Of a DNA stretch of 64,000 nucleotides, positions 7,788-22,100 are shown one piece after another. Both the position numbers and the translations under genes were made by a program. Under the pieces are notes generated by a model, which saw only the letters and a list, made by a program, of their open reading frames with translations, was not told the DNA's origin and did no database searches. The first letter of the stretch is position 1. Each line of letters opens with the position of its first letter. Source of the DNA: Pseudonocardia sp. MH-G8 (GTDB lineage: Bacteria > Actinomycetota > Actinomycetes > Mycobacteriales > Pseudonocardiaceae); NCBI RefSeq assembly GCF_002262885.1, contig NZ_NKYF01000002.1, positions 62,001 to 126,000 of the forward strand. Reading direction: 5' to 3'.

Positions 7788-8858
7788 CTAACGCATCCGG
7801 ACCGACGGGCCGATCCGGTGCGGCGGCTCGAGCGCGTCGGCAACGCTCGTGAGCGGCGGCGCGGTCGACCGCGGTGCCGGCGGGGCGGCCGCGGCGGAGA
7901 GCGACGCGAGCACGGCGATGAAGCCCGCGAGCGCGATCCGCGACGCGGCACGCGACCCGGGTCGGCCCAGGCGGTGCCGGCCGTGGCGGACCGCTCGGGA
8001 CGGGACGGGCAGCGCCGGGCCGAGCGCGGCCGCAGGCGATGCCGGATCGGCGGCGAGGGCGACGGCGAGGGCTTCCGCCGATGGCCGGCGGCGCGGCTCG
8101 TCGCGGGTCATGGCGGTGAGGACGGTGCCGAGCCCGGCGGGCAGCCCGTCAGGCACGGCGGGCGAGCGGTACAGCCGGGCGGTGGCCGATTCGACGGCCA
8201 GCCCGGGGAACTCACGGCGCCCGGTCAGCGCTTCGAGCAGCACCAACCCGAGCGCGTAGACGTCCGTGGCCGGCCCGACCAGCTCACCCCGCACCTGCTC
8301 CGGCGCGAGGTAGGCCGCGGTGCCGACCACGCATCCGCTCGCAGTGGCCGTGGTGGCGTCCAGCGTGCGGGAGATGCCGAAGTCGGCGAGGCGCGGATGG
8401 CCGCCGTCGCCGAGCAGGACGTTGGCCGGCTTCACGTCACGGTGGACGATCCCCGCCGCGTGGACGTGGGCGAGCGCCTCCGCCAGCTGGGCACCGAGGC
8501 GGCGGACGGCGCCGGGGGCCAGCGGCGGGCCCACGGCGATCCGCTCGGCGAGCGTGGGCCCCTCGACGAGGTCGGTGACGACGAACGGGCAGCCGTCCTC
8601 GCTCCCCCCATCGTGCAGCCGGACGAGACCCGGATGGTCCAGCTGGGCGAGAGCGGTCATCTCCTGGCGCTGCTGGCGAAGGTCGTGCTCGGTGGCCCCC
8701 GGCCGGAAGCACTTGATCGCTACCGCGTCGCCGCACCGCAGGTCGCGGGCGCGGTACACGACCGCCGACGACCCGGCGCCGAGCACCGGCCCGACCTCGT
8801 AACGACCCGCGACGACGCGAATCGCGTCGTCGGTCGCACCAGCCTGGTCGGGGGCCAT
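7788..8858 (-). CDS. Membrane-anchored PknB-like Ser/Thr protein kinase
   Basis: A 356-residue Hanks-type kinase. The Gly-rich loop is 'VLGAGSSAVVYRA', the ATP-binding lysine Lys49 is in 'VAIKCF', the catalytic loop is 'HRDVKPANVLL' (139-149), the metal-binding 'DFG' is at 159-161 and 'APE' follows in the activation segment. A basic juxtamembrane stretch leads to one hydrophobic helix at about 307-325 and a short, probably extracytoplasmic tail of about 30 residues; there are no PASTA repeats. ATG 8858 is preferred over an upstream in-frame codon because the protein then begins directly before the kinase fold. It lies 67 bases downstream of the molybdenum hydroxylase genes on the same strand and might be co-transcribed. 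Confidence 0.9.
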   Translation of the reverse strand: MAPDQAGATDDAIRVVAGRYEVGPVLGAGSSAVVYRARDLRCGDAVAIKCFRPGATEHDLRQQRQEMTALAQLDHPGLVRLHDGGSEDGCPFVVTDLVEGPTLAERIAVGPPLAPGAVRRLGAQLAEALAHVHAAGIVHRDVKPANVLLGDGGHPRLADFGISRTLDATTATASGCVVGTAAYLAPEQVRGELVGPATDVYALGLVLLEALTGRREFPGLAVESATARLYRSPAVPDGLPAGLGTVLTAMTRDEPRRRPSAEALAVALAADPASPAAALGPALPVPSRAVRHGRHRLGRPGSRAASRIALAGFIAVLASLSAAAAPPAPRSTAPPLTSVADALEPPHRIGPSVRMR

Positions 8859-8925
8859 GAGGGTGACCTTCCCCCGACCGGGGCAGCGCATGCACGATTC
8901 CGCGAAAACAACGCCCGGACGAGCG

Positions 8926-9737
8926 TCACACTCCGGCGGCGGTGCTCAACGCTCGACGGGTGAGGACCCGGGCGAGATGCCGACGATAGTCGGCGGTGGC
9001 GGCGAGGTCGTTCGGGGGTTCGGTGCGCTGGTCGGCGAGCACGGCGGCCTCCTCGATGGAGGCGCCGTCGGCCAGTGCGGCCTCCGTGGCCGATGCGCGC
9101 AGCGGCGTGGAACCCATGTTGACCAGCCCGACCCGACCGTCCACGACCGCGACGCCGACGATGGCCCAGTCGTTCGCGCGCCGGGTGAACTTCTCGTACG
9201 CCCAGCCGACGCCGCCGGTGCGCGGCACGCGGATCTCGACGATCAGCTCGTCCGGCTCCTTCACCGACGAGAACACGCCGGTGTAGAAGCCGGTGATCGG
9301 CACCTGGCGCTCGCCGCGCGGGCTGCGCAGCACCACGGTGCCGCCGAGCGCGAGCACTGCCGCCGGGAGGTCGGACGCCGGGTCGGCGTGCGCGAGCGAG
9401 CCGCCGAGCGTGCCGCGGTGGCGCACCTGCGGGTCGCCGACCGTGCGGGCGACGGCGGGCAGCAGCGGGCACTCCGCCGCCAGTTCCTCCGACGCCTCGA
9501 GGGTGCGGTGGCGGGTGCCCGCACCGATGGCGATCTCGTCGCCGTCCAGGCGGACGTACTGCAGCTCGGCGAGCTTGCCGATGTCGATGACCAGCTCGGG
9601 GGCGGCCAGCCGCAGCTTCATCACCGGCAGCAGCGAGTGGCCACCGGCGAGCACTGTGGCGTCCTCGCCGTGCTCGGCGAGCAGCGCGAGCGCGCCGTCG
9701 AGCGAGTCGGGGCGCGCGTAGTCGAAACCGACGGGGA

Positions 9738-9741
<4 letters not shown>
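8926..9741 (-). CDS. Molybdenum hydroxylase, FAD-binding medium subunit (CoxM/CutM-like)
   Basis: A 271-residue flavoprotein subunit of the xanthine oxidase family. 'FDYARPDSLDGALALLAEHG' at the N-terminus, 'TVLAGGHSLLPVMKLRLA' (FAD pyrophosphate binding) and 'GDPQVRHRGTLGGSLAHADPASD' (second FAD motif) are all present, followed by the CO_deh_flav_C domain. It accepts electrons from the 2Fe-2S subunit and passes them to an external acceptor. The start overlaps the stop of the small-subunit gene by four bases (ATGA), so the two are translated in tandem. Confidence 0.92.
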
Positions 9742-10267
<526 letters not shown>

Positions 10268-10271
<4 letters not shown>

Positions 10272-12532
10272 CGGTTCCCTCCTGCCTGCGCAGCCTGAAT
10301 GGCCTCCCACACCCGCAGCGGGGTGGTCGGCATGTCGATGTGGCGGACGCCGAGGTGCGACACGGCGTCGACGACGGCGCTCTGCACCGCGGGCGTGGCG
10401 CCGATGGTGCCCGCCTCGCCGATGCCCTTCGCGCCGATCGGGTTGAGCGTCGTGGGCGTCTCCATGTCCAGCAGCGTGAAGCTCGGCAGCTCCGCGGCCG
10501 AGGGGAACCCGTAGTCGGCGAACGTAGCCGTGAGCGGGTTGCCGTCGGCGTCGTAGGCGACCTCCTCGAGCAGGGCCTGCGAGATGCCCTGCGCGATGCC
10601 GCCGTGGCGCTGGCCCTCGGCGAGCAGCGGGTTGAGCACCGGGCCCGCGTCGTCGACCGTGATGATCCGGTCGACCACGACCTTCCCCACCTCGACGTCG
10701 ACCTCCACGACGGCCACGTGCGCGCCGAACGGGAACGTCGGCGCGCCGCTGTCGAAGGTGGTGTCGACGCGCAGCTGCTCGCGCTCGGCCAGCTCCGCGA
10801 GGTCGATGCCTGCACCGGTGCCCTTGACGGTGACCCGCCCCTCGGTGACCTCGAGGTCTTCGGCACTCGCCTCGAGCAGGTCCGCGGCCCGCTGCTTGGC
10901 CAGCTCGACGAGCTCACCCGCCGCCTGGTAGACCGCGACGCCACCGGTCTGGAGGCTCCGCGAGCCCATGGTGCCGGCGCCGCGCGGGATGAGATCGGTG
11001 TCGCCGTGCTTCACGGTGATCTTCTCGACCGGGATGCCCAGGTGCTCGCTCGCGAGCATCGCCCACGCCGTGGCATGACCCTGACCATGTGGAGAGGTAC
11101 CGGTGAGCACGGTGACCGTGCCGTCGGCGTGCACCTCGACCGCGGCGTCCTCGCTGAACTCGCCACCACCGGTGATCTCGACGTACGAGGACACGCCGAT
11201 GCCGAGCTGCAGGACGTCGCCGCGCTCGCGGCGCGCCGCCTGCTCCGCCCGCAGGTCGGCGTAGCCCGACGCCTCCAGCACGCGGTCGATCGCCTTGGTG
11301 TACTCGCCGCTGTCGTAGGTGGCACCGCCCTTCGTGGTGAAGGGGAACGCCTCCGGCGGGATGACGTTGCGCTTGCGCACCTCGGCGGCGTCCATCCCGA
11401 TCTCGGCGGCGAACAGGTCGATCGCCCGCTCGATCGCCGCGGTGGCCTCGGGGCGGCCCGCGCCGCGGTAGGCACCGGTGGGCGTCGTGGTGGTCACGAG
11501 CGTGCGGGCCCGCGACTCGACCTTCGGGATGTCGTAGACGCCCGGCGCCATCTGCCGGGTGAAGAACGGCAGGAACGTGCCCAGCGCCGGGTAGGCGCCC
11601 GCGTCGGCGAGCACGTCGAGGCGGTAGGCCAGGACGGTGCCGTCGCGGCGGCCGCCGATCGTGAGGGTCTGCAGCTGGGCGCGCCCCTGCAGCATCCCCG
11701 TCATGTTCTCGGAGCGGCTCTCGCTCCACCGCACGGGCCGCCCGACCCGCTTGGCGAGCCACGCGACCAGCGCGAACGTGGGGTCGGCGCCGATCTTCGC
11801 GCCGAAGCCGCCGCCGACGTCCGGGGTGATCAGGTGGACCAGGCCGGGCTCGACGCCCAGCCAGCCCGCCACCTCGTCCCGCGCGGCCTGCGCGTTCTGG
11901 GTGGAGGCGAAGAGCGTGACACGCCCGTCCTCACCCCACGCCGCGGAGGCCGCACGGGTCTCCAGCGGTGCCGCCGCCAGGCGCTGGTTCACGACCTCCT
12001 GGGTGACGACGACCTCGCAGTCGTCGAACAGGTGCTCGTCGAAGGGCTGGTCGTGCCCGAACCCGAGGGCGAGGTTCGTGCCCACGTCCTCGAACAGCAG
12101 CACCTCCTCGGCCAGCGAGTCCTTGAGGCCGATCACCGCCGGCAGCGGGTCGTAGTCGACCTCGACCAGCTCCGCCGCGTCCTGACCCTGGTAGGGCTGC
12201 TCGGTGAGCACGGCGGCGACCGGCTCCCCGACGAAGCGCACCCGGTCGGTGGCGAGGAACGGCCGGACCATGCCCTTGGCGGCTGCTGGGAACAGCAGGG
12301 CCGGGGCCAGGTCGACATCGGCGCCGCCGAACACCGCCACGACGCCGGGCGCCGAACGGGCGGCCTCGACGTCGATCGCGGTGATGCGAGCGTGCGCCAT
12401 CGGGGACCGCACGAGGGTGAGGTGCAGTGCACCGGTCAGCCGCTCGTCGGTCAGGTCGTCGGTGTAGATCGCGCCCCGGGAGAGGAACACCGGATCCTCG
12501 GTGCGGACCACGCGCGTGCCCATGATGCTCAT
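10268..12532 (-). CDS. Molybdenum hydroxylase, large molybdopterin-binding subunit (CoxL/CutL-like)
   Basis: A 754-residue aldehyde oxidase/xanthine dehydrogenase family catalytic subunit. It has the N-terminal a/b-hammerhead domain, the 'DVGGGFGAK' molybdopterin-dinucleotide loop, and a C-terminal 'GIGEAGTIGATPAV' carrying the catalytic Glu. The active-site loop near residue 350 reads 'AYRGAGRPE'. True form I CO dehydrogenases have AYRCSFR there, so this is a form II enzyme and probably hydroxylates another substrate, not CO. Gene order on the transcribed strand is large-small-medium, each overlapping the next. A TAGGCT hexamer at 12541-12546 lies eight bases before the ATG, so a leaderless or near-leaderless transcript is possible. 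No maturation genes (XdhC-like) are in the window. Confidence 0.93.
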
Positions 12533-12930
12533 CGTCGGGGAGCCTAGCTCGCCACCCCGGTGGTCGCCCGAACCGGCGACGACTCACGCGAACGGGTCGC
12601 CGCGCTCACCCACCGGTTCCGGCGGTCCCGCGGGGCTCGTCCACTCCCCGGGACCGGCATGACGCAGGTGGAACGGGACCGTCGGGCGGCCGCAACCCGG
12701 TGGCGACCACCGTTGGCGATCGCCACGTGACCAACGGGTGTTTCGGCGGCGGGAGAGGCCGTTCGGGTGGTGGCCGCGCGCATGATCCGCGGTATCGGTT
12801 GTCCATGGTTGTGATCACGACCATGTGCACCCGAAAGTTCGGATCATGTCCGACCCGGGGCCCGTGCTTCCGGTGGGGGACACCAGGTCCCGTCGAGCGC
12901 CGGCCACCGGAGGACCGACAGCCCTGCGTG
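12533..12930. other. Gap between the molybdenum hydroxylase operon and thiC
   Basis: About 400 bases without a convincing gene. It must hold the promoter of the minus-strand hydroxylase operon at its left edge and the 3' end of thiC at its right. A near-perfect palindrome is at 12804-12825. Short open frames here have no recognisable domain or ribosome binding site. Confidence 0.6.
12804..12825. promoter_or_regulatory. 22-bp near-perfect palindrome
   Basis: CATGGTTGTGA at 12804-12814 pairs with TCACGACCATG at 12815-12825 with one mismatch out of eleven. The form resembles a dimeric regulator site. No regulator gene lies beside it, and it is about 270 bases upstream of the hydroxylase large-subunit gene. 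Confidence 0.4.
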
Positions 12931-14650
<1,720 letters not shown>

Positions 14651-14671
14651 TGTGGAGTTGTGATCAGGGGT

Positions 14672-15523
14672 TCAGGAGGGCTGCTCCCACCAGTTGCGGA
14701 CCGCCCACAGCGGCGAGATCGGGCCGTGGCCCGCGCCGAGGGGGTAGGAGTGCCGCACGGCCTCGACGATGTAGCGCTTGCCGAACGCGACCGCCTCGGG
14801 CACGTCCATGCCGCGCGCGAGCCCCGACGCGATGGCCGAGGCCATGTTGTCGCCGCTGCCGTGGGTGTTGCCGGTGTCGAAGCGCGGCCCGGGCAGCTCG
14901 GTGAAGGTGTGGCCGTCGTAGAGAAGGTCGACGCAGACGTCGGTGTCCTCGCGCAGGTGCCCACCCTTGACCAGCACGTACTCGGGCCCGAACGCGTACA
15001 TCACCTTCGCCGCCTCGTACTGGGCGGCGCGGTCGTGCACGTCCACGCCTGCCAGCAGCCGCACCTCGTCGAGGTTGGGGGTGGCCAACGTGGCACGGGG
15101 GAAGAGCAGGGTGCGGTAGGCGTCGAGGGCGGAGTCGGCGAGCAGCGGATCCCCGTGCATGGACGCCGCGACCGGGTCGATGACCAGGGGGATCCCGTCG
15201 CGCCCGATCCCGACGCGGTCGCAGGCGCCGACGATCGCCTCGATGATCGGCGTGTCGGCGAGCATGCCGGTCTTCGCGGCGCCCAGGCCGATGTCGGTGG
15301 CCACGGTCTCGATCTGCGCCGCGACGGTCTCGGGCGGAATCGGGTGGAAGTCGCTCACCCGCAGGGTGTTCTGCACGGTGACCGCGGTGACGGCCACGCA
15401 GCCGTGCACGCCGCACGCCGCCATCGCCCGCAGGTCCGCGGCGACGCCCGCGCCGCCCCCGGAATCCGTGCCCGCGATCGTGAGCACCCGCGGAGGGGTG
15501 GTTCCCACCGTCGGCAGAGCCAT
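14672..15523 (-). CDS. thiD: Hydroxymethylpyrimidine/phosphomethylpyrimidine kinase ThiD
   Basis: A 283-residue ribokinase-fold enzyme that phosphorylates HMP and HMP-phosphate to the diphosphate used for thiamine assembly. The N-terminal 'VLTIAGTDSGGGAGVAADLR' and 'VTVQNT' substrate motifs are typical, 'VKGGH' lies in the second half, and 'DTGNTHGSGDNMASAIA' is the C-terminal ATP/anion-hole motif (the usual form is T-H-G-T/S-G-C; here Asp-Asn follows Gly). ATG 15523 lies just after a second TPP riboswitch. thiC is the next gene downstream, but with its own riboswitch in the 115-base gap. Confidence 0.94.
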   Translation of the reverse strand: MALPTVGTTPPRVLTIAGTDSGGGAGVAADLRAMAACGVHGCVAVTAVTVQNTLRVSDFHPIPPETVAAQIETVATDIGLGAAKTGMLADTPIIEAIVGACDRVGIGRDGIPLVIDPVAASMHGDPLLADSALDAYRTLLFPRATLATPNLDEVRLLAGVDVHDRAAQYEAAKVMYAFGPEYVLVKGGHLREDTDVCVDLLYDGHTFTELPGPRFDTGNTHGSGDNMASAIASGLARGMDVPEAVAFGKRYIVEAVRHSYPLGAGHGPISPLWAVRNWWEQPS

Positions 15524-15530
15524 CTGTTGC

Positions 15531-15618
15531 CTCCCTACGCCGGCATTACCCGGACAGGTTCCTGCGGTCGGTGGCGCTCCAGCCACCCTCTCAGCCCGCT
15601 GCTGCGAGCTCCCGTCCG
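15531..15618 (-). promoter_or_regulatory. TPP riboswitch (THI element) of thiD
   Basis: Minus-strand leader with GGGAGCTCG, GGGCTGAGAGGG, a strong GGTGGC/GCCACC stem, ACCGCAGGAACCTG and GGGTAATGCCGGCGTAGGGAG. All TPP aptamer landmarks are present. It ends about seven bases before the thiD ATG, which again points to ribosome-access control. Confidence 0.93.
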
Positions 15619-15683
15619 GCCGACCGTAACCCGATCCGGGAGCGGAGGGAAGATCTTCGGTCTCTCCGGTGTTGGATGCCCAT

Positions 15684-16124
15684 ATGCCACTGGACGGTGA
15701 GTTCGAGCTGAGCCCCGAGGGCTGGGTCCGCGACCAGACCCAGAAGATCCTCGAGACGGGTACGACCGAGAGCGTCGACATCAAGGGCAACGCAGTCGTG
15801 CTGATCACCATGCGCGGGGCCAAGAGCGGCAAGCTGCGCAAGGTGCCGCTGATGCGCGTGGAGCACGACGGTCGCTACGCGATCGTCGCCTCGCTGGGCG
15901 GCGCCCCGAAGCACCCCGTCTGGTACTACAACGTCAAGGCCGACCCGCACCTCGAGCTGCAGGACGGCACCGAGAAGGGCGACTTCGTGGCTCGCGAGGT
16001 CACCGGCGACGAGAAGGCGCAGTGGTGGGAGCGGGCCGTCGCGGCCTACCCCGACTACGCCGACTACCAGGAGAAGACCGATCGGCAGATCCCGGTCTTC
16101 GTGCTGGAGCCGACCGCGAGCTGA
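15684..16124 (+). CDS. Ddn-like F420H2-dependent nitroreductase/quinone reductase family protein
   Basis: A 146-residue split-barrel protein. '[27 protein letters not shown]' and '[21 protein letters not shown]' are the signature segments of the deazaflavin-dependent nitroreductase (Ddn, TIGR00026) family, which binds F420H2 and reduces quinones or nitro compounds at the membrane. ATG 15684 is used; a GTG five codons upstream is possible. The gene is divergent from thiD and converges on the giant gene, with only four bases between the two stop codons, so there is no room for a terminator. Confidence 0.88.
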   Translation: MPLDGEFELSPEGWVRDQTQKILETGTTESVDIKGNAVVLITMRGAKSGKLRKVPLMRVEHDGRYAIVASLGGAPKHPVWYYNVKADPHLELQDGTEKGDFVAREVTGDEKAQWWERAVAAYPDYADYQEKTDRQIPVFVLEPTAS

Positions 16125-16128
16125 TCGG

Positions 16129-19100
16129 CTACCTGCCGAACCTGGCCCGGATCGCCCGGGCGAGCGCCTGCGCCGCCCGGTTGCCGGCGCCCAGCAGCAC
16201 GGACAACCCCGGTGCCGCGCCGCCGCCGATCCAGCGGCGGACCGCTGTGCGGGGTGGGGTCCTGCCGCCCTCGTGGGGGACCAGCCGGTGCAGGAGCCAC
16301 AGCCCGGTGACGCTCAGCCACCCGGAGATCGCCGTGATGGTCGTCGGCCGGTCCGGGCCCAGGGCCAGCACCAGAGCCACGCCTGCCAGTGCCGCGGCCA
16401 GGACCGGCGCCACCGCGCCCAGCTCCCGGCGGAGGCCGGGCGGTCGCACCCCGGGCGGGCTGTGGGTCAGTCGCGCCCGCCAGGCCTGGATCTTCGACGG
16501 CCCGCGCAGAGCTGCGAGCGCGACCACCACGACGCCGCCCGCGACCACCAGCGGCAACCACTGTGCCGGCCAGAGCGCGAGCAGACCCCAGTACAGCAAG
16601 CTGACGTTGCCTGCCGCGCCCATCACCCGCAGGTAGGACCCTCCGAACCTGGCCGGCTGGACCGCCTGGACCATCCCCAGCATGCTCGCGTAGCCGAACG
16701 TCACCGTCAGGACGACGGTGGCCGCGAGCATCACCGGATCGAACACGCCCCAGCCCGTGTCGATCGTGAGCAGCACGTTGCCCGCGTTCGAGGTGATCGG
16801 GAACGCCACCCACCTCACCAGCCACGCCGCGGTGCGGTCGAACCGCTCTCCCCGTGCGTGCACGCTGCGGTAGGCAGCGCTCACCACCGACGCCCCGAAC
16901 ATCGCCGCCGTGGCGGCGTAGAGGCCCGAGATCCAGGCGCCGGCCCCGGAGCCGGACACCGCCGACGGCACCAACCACGCCAGGTTGACCACGAACGTGC
17001 TCACCAGCACCACCGCCAGCACCACCCCGGCCGGCCCGGGCCGCAGCGGGAGCAGGTTCAACCCACCCCGCAACGCGTACCCGGCGTTGCTCGCCCCGCC
17101 GGGGAACAGCAGCGCCAGCGCCACCGACGGGACCGCCACCGCCAGCGCCACCACGCCGGTCTGCAGCCACCGCGCCAGCGAGTCGGCCCACCGGCTCCCG
17201 AAACGGATGGGCGACCACCACGCCCCGAGGCCGACGACGAGCGAGCTCGCCACGATCGCCAGGCCGCGTGCCACGTCCAGCGGCGCCGTCCCCGACACCG
17301 CCATCCAGACGCCGACGCCGGCCGCGATCGTGGTCGCGACCTGCAGACCGAGGTGCGCCAGGTTCGGGAGGAGGTCTCCGATGCCGGCCGCGTGCCACCG
17401 ACCCCTCCCCCATGCCCAGGCCGTGCGGGCGGCATCGCGCACCGCGCTGCCGATCGCGATGCTCATCGGCTCCACCAGCGCGAGCGCGACCACGGGGAGG
17501 TGCAGCAGCAGGTGTCCCCACCCGGCGCCGACCGCGGGGGGAGCTCGCGGCTCGGCGGTGCGGTCGTGGTGGCCCCTGCGGGCGCGGGCCACCACGGCAC
17601 GCGCGTCGACCAGCGGCTGCGCGAGCGCGGCCGCCACCGAGGTGTGGTCCGCGGCCGGCGGCCCGTGGAAGTGCCCCGTCTCGTGCGTGGCGACCTGCTC
17701 CGGCCATCCGCGGGGCAGGCGGCCGGCCTCGCGGTGCCCGGTGATCTCCGCGGCCGTCGAGGCGAGCATCGCGATCTCCCAGCCGGACGGGCCAGGCCAT
17801 GCGTAGGCGATCAGGCCCTCCAGCAGGTCTGCGGGATCGGCGACGCCGGCCTCGCGCAGCGCTGCGGCGAGGGTGGCGCCGTCCAGCAGCCGCACCGGCG
17901 GCGCGACCGGGCCGAGGGGGCTCGCGGGCCCGGTGACCAGCGGCGCACCGCGCGCGACGGCGGGCAGCACGGCGCGCAGCGCTGCCTCGTGCGCCGGGTC
18001 CATCCGGCCACCGACCACGAGCGGCCCGCCGTGACCGTCGTCCTCGGTGCCCGCGTGTTCGGGCGCGATCAGACCGGTGCTGTCGGTGAGGTCCGCGATC
18101 GCGACCCAGGGCTCGTGCACGCGCTCGAGGTGCTCCTGCGGGGTCAGCTCCGAGCCGAGCCGGCGCGCCACCACATACCCCAGCACGCTGTGCGGGGCGA
18201 TCCGGTACAGCACGTCGGGGTGGAGCAGATCGAGCTGGCCCGGCAAGGGCCGGAGCCGGTCGAGCTCCGCCCCGAGGACGCTGACCGTCCACAGCAACTC
18301 CCCGGCGGCGGCCAGCCCGCCCGGCAGCTGCGTGGCACGGGGCAGCTGCGGCCCGATGCTGTCCAGGCTCTGGCGGAGGTGCGCCAGCGCCCGCGCGTAG
18401 CGCAGCAGCTGCCGCTGCGCCTCCGGGCGGTCGCCGCGCGCGGACTCCTCGACCACCAGCCGGTGCAGCAGCCCGAGGTCCGGTTCCGGCCCGGACGGGC
18501 GGGCGTCCGACCACGCGGCCCAGCCCACGTCTCTCGCCTCGGAGTCGGCGCCGTCGAGCAGCGCGGCCCGCACGGTGGGCCACTGCGCGGAGAAGCCGGG
18601 GTGCAGGTCCAGACCCCGCACCTCGTCGACCGGGACCCACCGCAGCTCGCTGCTCTCGTGGTTCGCGGTCGGGTCGAGCAGGTACTCGGCCTCGGCCAGC
18701 ACCCAGGTGTAGGACCAGTCGCCGTGGTCGTCGACGTAGCGGCCGGTGACCCGGTACCTGTCGGGCAGGACCCGGGCCTCCTCGTACGCCTCCCGGCGGG
18801 CCGCCACCTCCGCCGACTCCCGGTAGTCCGCGGCGCCGCCGAGCAGGCCCCATGTCCCGCCGTGCTGGTTCATCCCGGAGCGGTGCTGCATCAGCACCCA
18901 CCGGGTGCCCTCGGGATCCCGGTGGGTCAGCAGCAGTCCGGCCGCGCCGTAGCGACCCCAGTGGGACTCCCCGCAGCGGCACTCGACCCACCCGTCACCG
19001 GACCGGTGCGGCCCGACTCCCGGCTCCGCGGCCTCGTCCACGAACATCGCGGCCCGATTGCCCACCAGGAAGAGCCTGTCGTTCCCCAGCCCGGTCGAGA

Positions 19101-22100
19101 GTGCGTCCACACCGCTCAGGGCCGCCCACAGCCCGAGGTCGTACTCGAGCGCCACGGCGAGGTTCTCCTGACCGCGGCGCCGGGCGGCGGCCGCGTCCAT
19201 CGTGCGCCACCGCATCGCCTCGTCGCGGTGCAACGCGATCGCATCCGCGTGCAGGTAGCCCTGCAGCATCGCCGACCGGCCCACCCGTCGGCCCGGTGCG
19301 AAGGTGGCAGGCCACCGGGCGTACCCGGTGGCGATCTCACGGTCGGTCGTGAAGTTCGTTCCGTATCCCCAGAAGGTGGCCGAGTGCCCGACGAACGCCC
19401 GCCCGTCGCGGAACTGCTCCGCCCTGCGGATCGCGTGCACGTCGTGCAGCCCGCGGTACACGGGCACGTGCCCGGCCGCCACCAACCGCGGCCAGTCGGC
19501 TTCCCGCACCACGACCGGTCGGCCGTCCATGCCCTGGGCGGCCCACACCTGGCGCACCGCCTCCTCCGGAGGCAGCGCCGCCAGCCGGGCGAGCTCCGCG
19601 TCGGACCACTGCGCCACGCCTGTCCGGCGGGGCCCGGCCTCCAGCGGCTCCCGCCACGGCGCCCCGGTGCCGGCGGCCCTCCGTCCGGGCACGGCGAGCC
19701 GACGCGCGACGACGGCGCGGAGCGCGGCGGTCACCTCGGCCAGCGGCGCGGCGCGATCGTCGGGCCCCCTGGCCCGCACCTCGTCGGCCAGCCGGTTCAT
19801 CAGGACGGCGGCATGCGCACCGAACCCACGGCCGCCGTTGAGCACCTCGCTGTCGGCGACCAGCAGCAGGACCAGGTCCGCCCAGGCCGCCACGAAGGAC
19901 TCGGCCGCCCCCGTCCGCGGCAGGAGCTCGAGCAGCCCGTCCATCGGCTCGACGAGCCTGGTGAAGTCGGGGTGGGTGTACCAGTCGGCCAGCGACCCGG
20001 CCGCGAGCGCGGGCGTGATCCGGTCGGGCAGCAGCCCGAGCAGCGGCCGGCCCGCCGTGAGCAGCGCGACCGCGGACGCCGTCCGCTCACGCGACGAGGT
20101 GGTGGCCCACTGCGGCCGGGTCCATGACACCCCCGGCCCGCGCACCGCACCAATCCAGTCGATCGCGTCCCGGCCCAGCAGCGCCGCCCAGCCCTCGGCA
20201 CGGTCGAGGGTCTCCGGCTCCACGCCCGTCACGACCGTGGACACCGCATCGCGGATCCGCCGGCGGTCCGCCGTCGCGGGCGCGGTGCCGAAGCGCGCGG
20301 TGGTGGCGAACAGCTCCGCCACGACGCGCCGCTGCGCCGACGTCAGCGGCTTGCTCCCGGTGCGGTCGCCGAGGAGGACGGTCAGGCCCCACAGTCGGTT
20401 GAGGTCGTGCCGTGCCTGGTCCTGGCGCAGGGCGAGCTCCGAGTTCCACCAGTGCCGCCACAACCCACCCGGGTCGTCCACCAGCTCCAGCAGGGCGATG
20501 GCGAGCGCGCTGCGGCGACCGACGGCGGCCAGGTCCGATGTCTGCGCCGGCGCGGACTCGAGGACGGCCCGCTCACGCTCGACGAACCCGAGCAGGTCGG
20601 CAGGCCCGGGCGAGGTGTCGAGTTCGGCCAGCAGGCCGGCGGTGCCGGGCAGCAGGGCGAGCGCCAGCACCGCCAGCCGGGCGCGAGGAGCCGCCTGCGA
20701 CCACGTGTCGAGCCAGCCCGGACGCCCGGCGGCCGGCAACGCGCTCGACACCACCGACCTGGCCGGCTCCCCGAGGACGTCGGGGTCCGTTGCCCCGGTC
20801 AGTCCCTCGACGCCCACCAGCAGCGCGGCGAGTTCCGCGCTCTGCCGGTCCAGACCGTCGACGGCATCCGCCGCATCCGCAGGAACCTCCCCTGCGGGAG
20901 CGGTCAGCGGCAGCAGTTGCGCCAGCCGGGCCAGGTCGAGGGTGTCGACGCCCACCGGGCGGCGCCCCGTACGGAGCAGGTGGACGGCCTCGGTGAGCGC
21001 CAGCCGCCGCCGGACGTGGGGCACCAGCTGCGCGGTGCGCTCGTCCAGCGACGACGGCCGCGGCGACCGGGCCGCCTCCTCCAGAGCCCGGGTGAGATCG
21101 TGCAGCGTCGCCCAGGCCGGGGCCGGATCCGCCGCGCTCCGCGGGCGGTTGCGGAACTCGTCGGGGTGCTCGGCCATGGCGCGCACCCGGTCGAGGGTGT
21201 CGGCGCGCCGCTGGGCGGCCCGATCGCCCGGCACCACGGAGTACCGGTAGCCGCCCGTCGCCCGGTCGAGCCGCGTGATCAGCTCGCCGGCGACCGCCTT
21301 CCGGGAGCGGCCGTCGACCGCCCGGCGGTAGCCCTCGATCCGGAACCGGGTCTCGTAGGCGAGCAGGTCGGCGAACCACTCGCGATCCAGCCGGCCGGAC
21401 CCGACCAGCCGGCGCACCTCCTCCAGCACGTGCTGGAAGATCACGATCGCTCCGCCGGGGGCGTGCTCGGGATGCACCCACCCGAACGCGATCAGCGTCC
21501 CGCGCGGATCGAGCACGCCGGCCTGCTCCAGCGCGTCGACCGTGGCGCGGTCCGCGTCCCAGGTCAGGATCGGCACCGTCGCGGGCGGCCCGCGCGGCAG
21601 CAGCGTCAGCTCCTCGCCCGACAACGGGCGCATCCGCGACGCCAGCTCCGGCAGGATCCGCAGCACCCGCCGCGCCACGCGACGGGGGAGGTCGCCGACC
21701 GCCAGCGCACCGCCGCCGTGGCGCGGGAACAGCCTGCTCCACCACGGGCGGGCGGCCACGGGTGCCGACGGCGTTCCGACACCAGGCGTGGTGACGTCCC
21801 ACGTCCCCGCGCCTCGGTGGTCGTGCACCCACACCGGGCCGCCGGCGCGCACGAGGTCCGCCAGCTGCCCGGACGTGAGGACCTGACGCTCACCCGTGGC
21901 GAGCAGGTCCCGCACCTGCGGCTCCGCGTTCGGGAGGGGCAGGCGGTGGGCGCCCGGCGCGACCACCTCGTGCGGGTGCACGCGGGCCAGCTCCTCCCGG
22001 GCGTTCTGCAGCGACCGGCCCTCCACCGGCGGGAGCACGCCCGCCGCGAGCACCTCGGCGAACCAGGCCAGGCGCTGTCCGACCTGAGCCGCGAGGTCCT

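Noticed and set aside
10340..12547. Plus-strand open frame opposite the molybdenum hydroxylase large subunit
   Set aside because: Antisense shadow; no recognisable domain, and the minus-strand gene has all family motifs.
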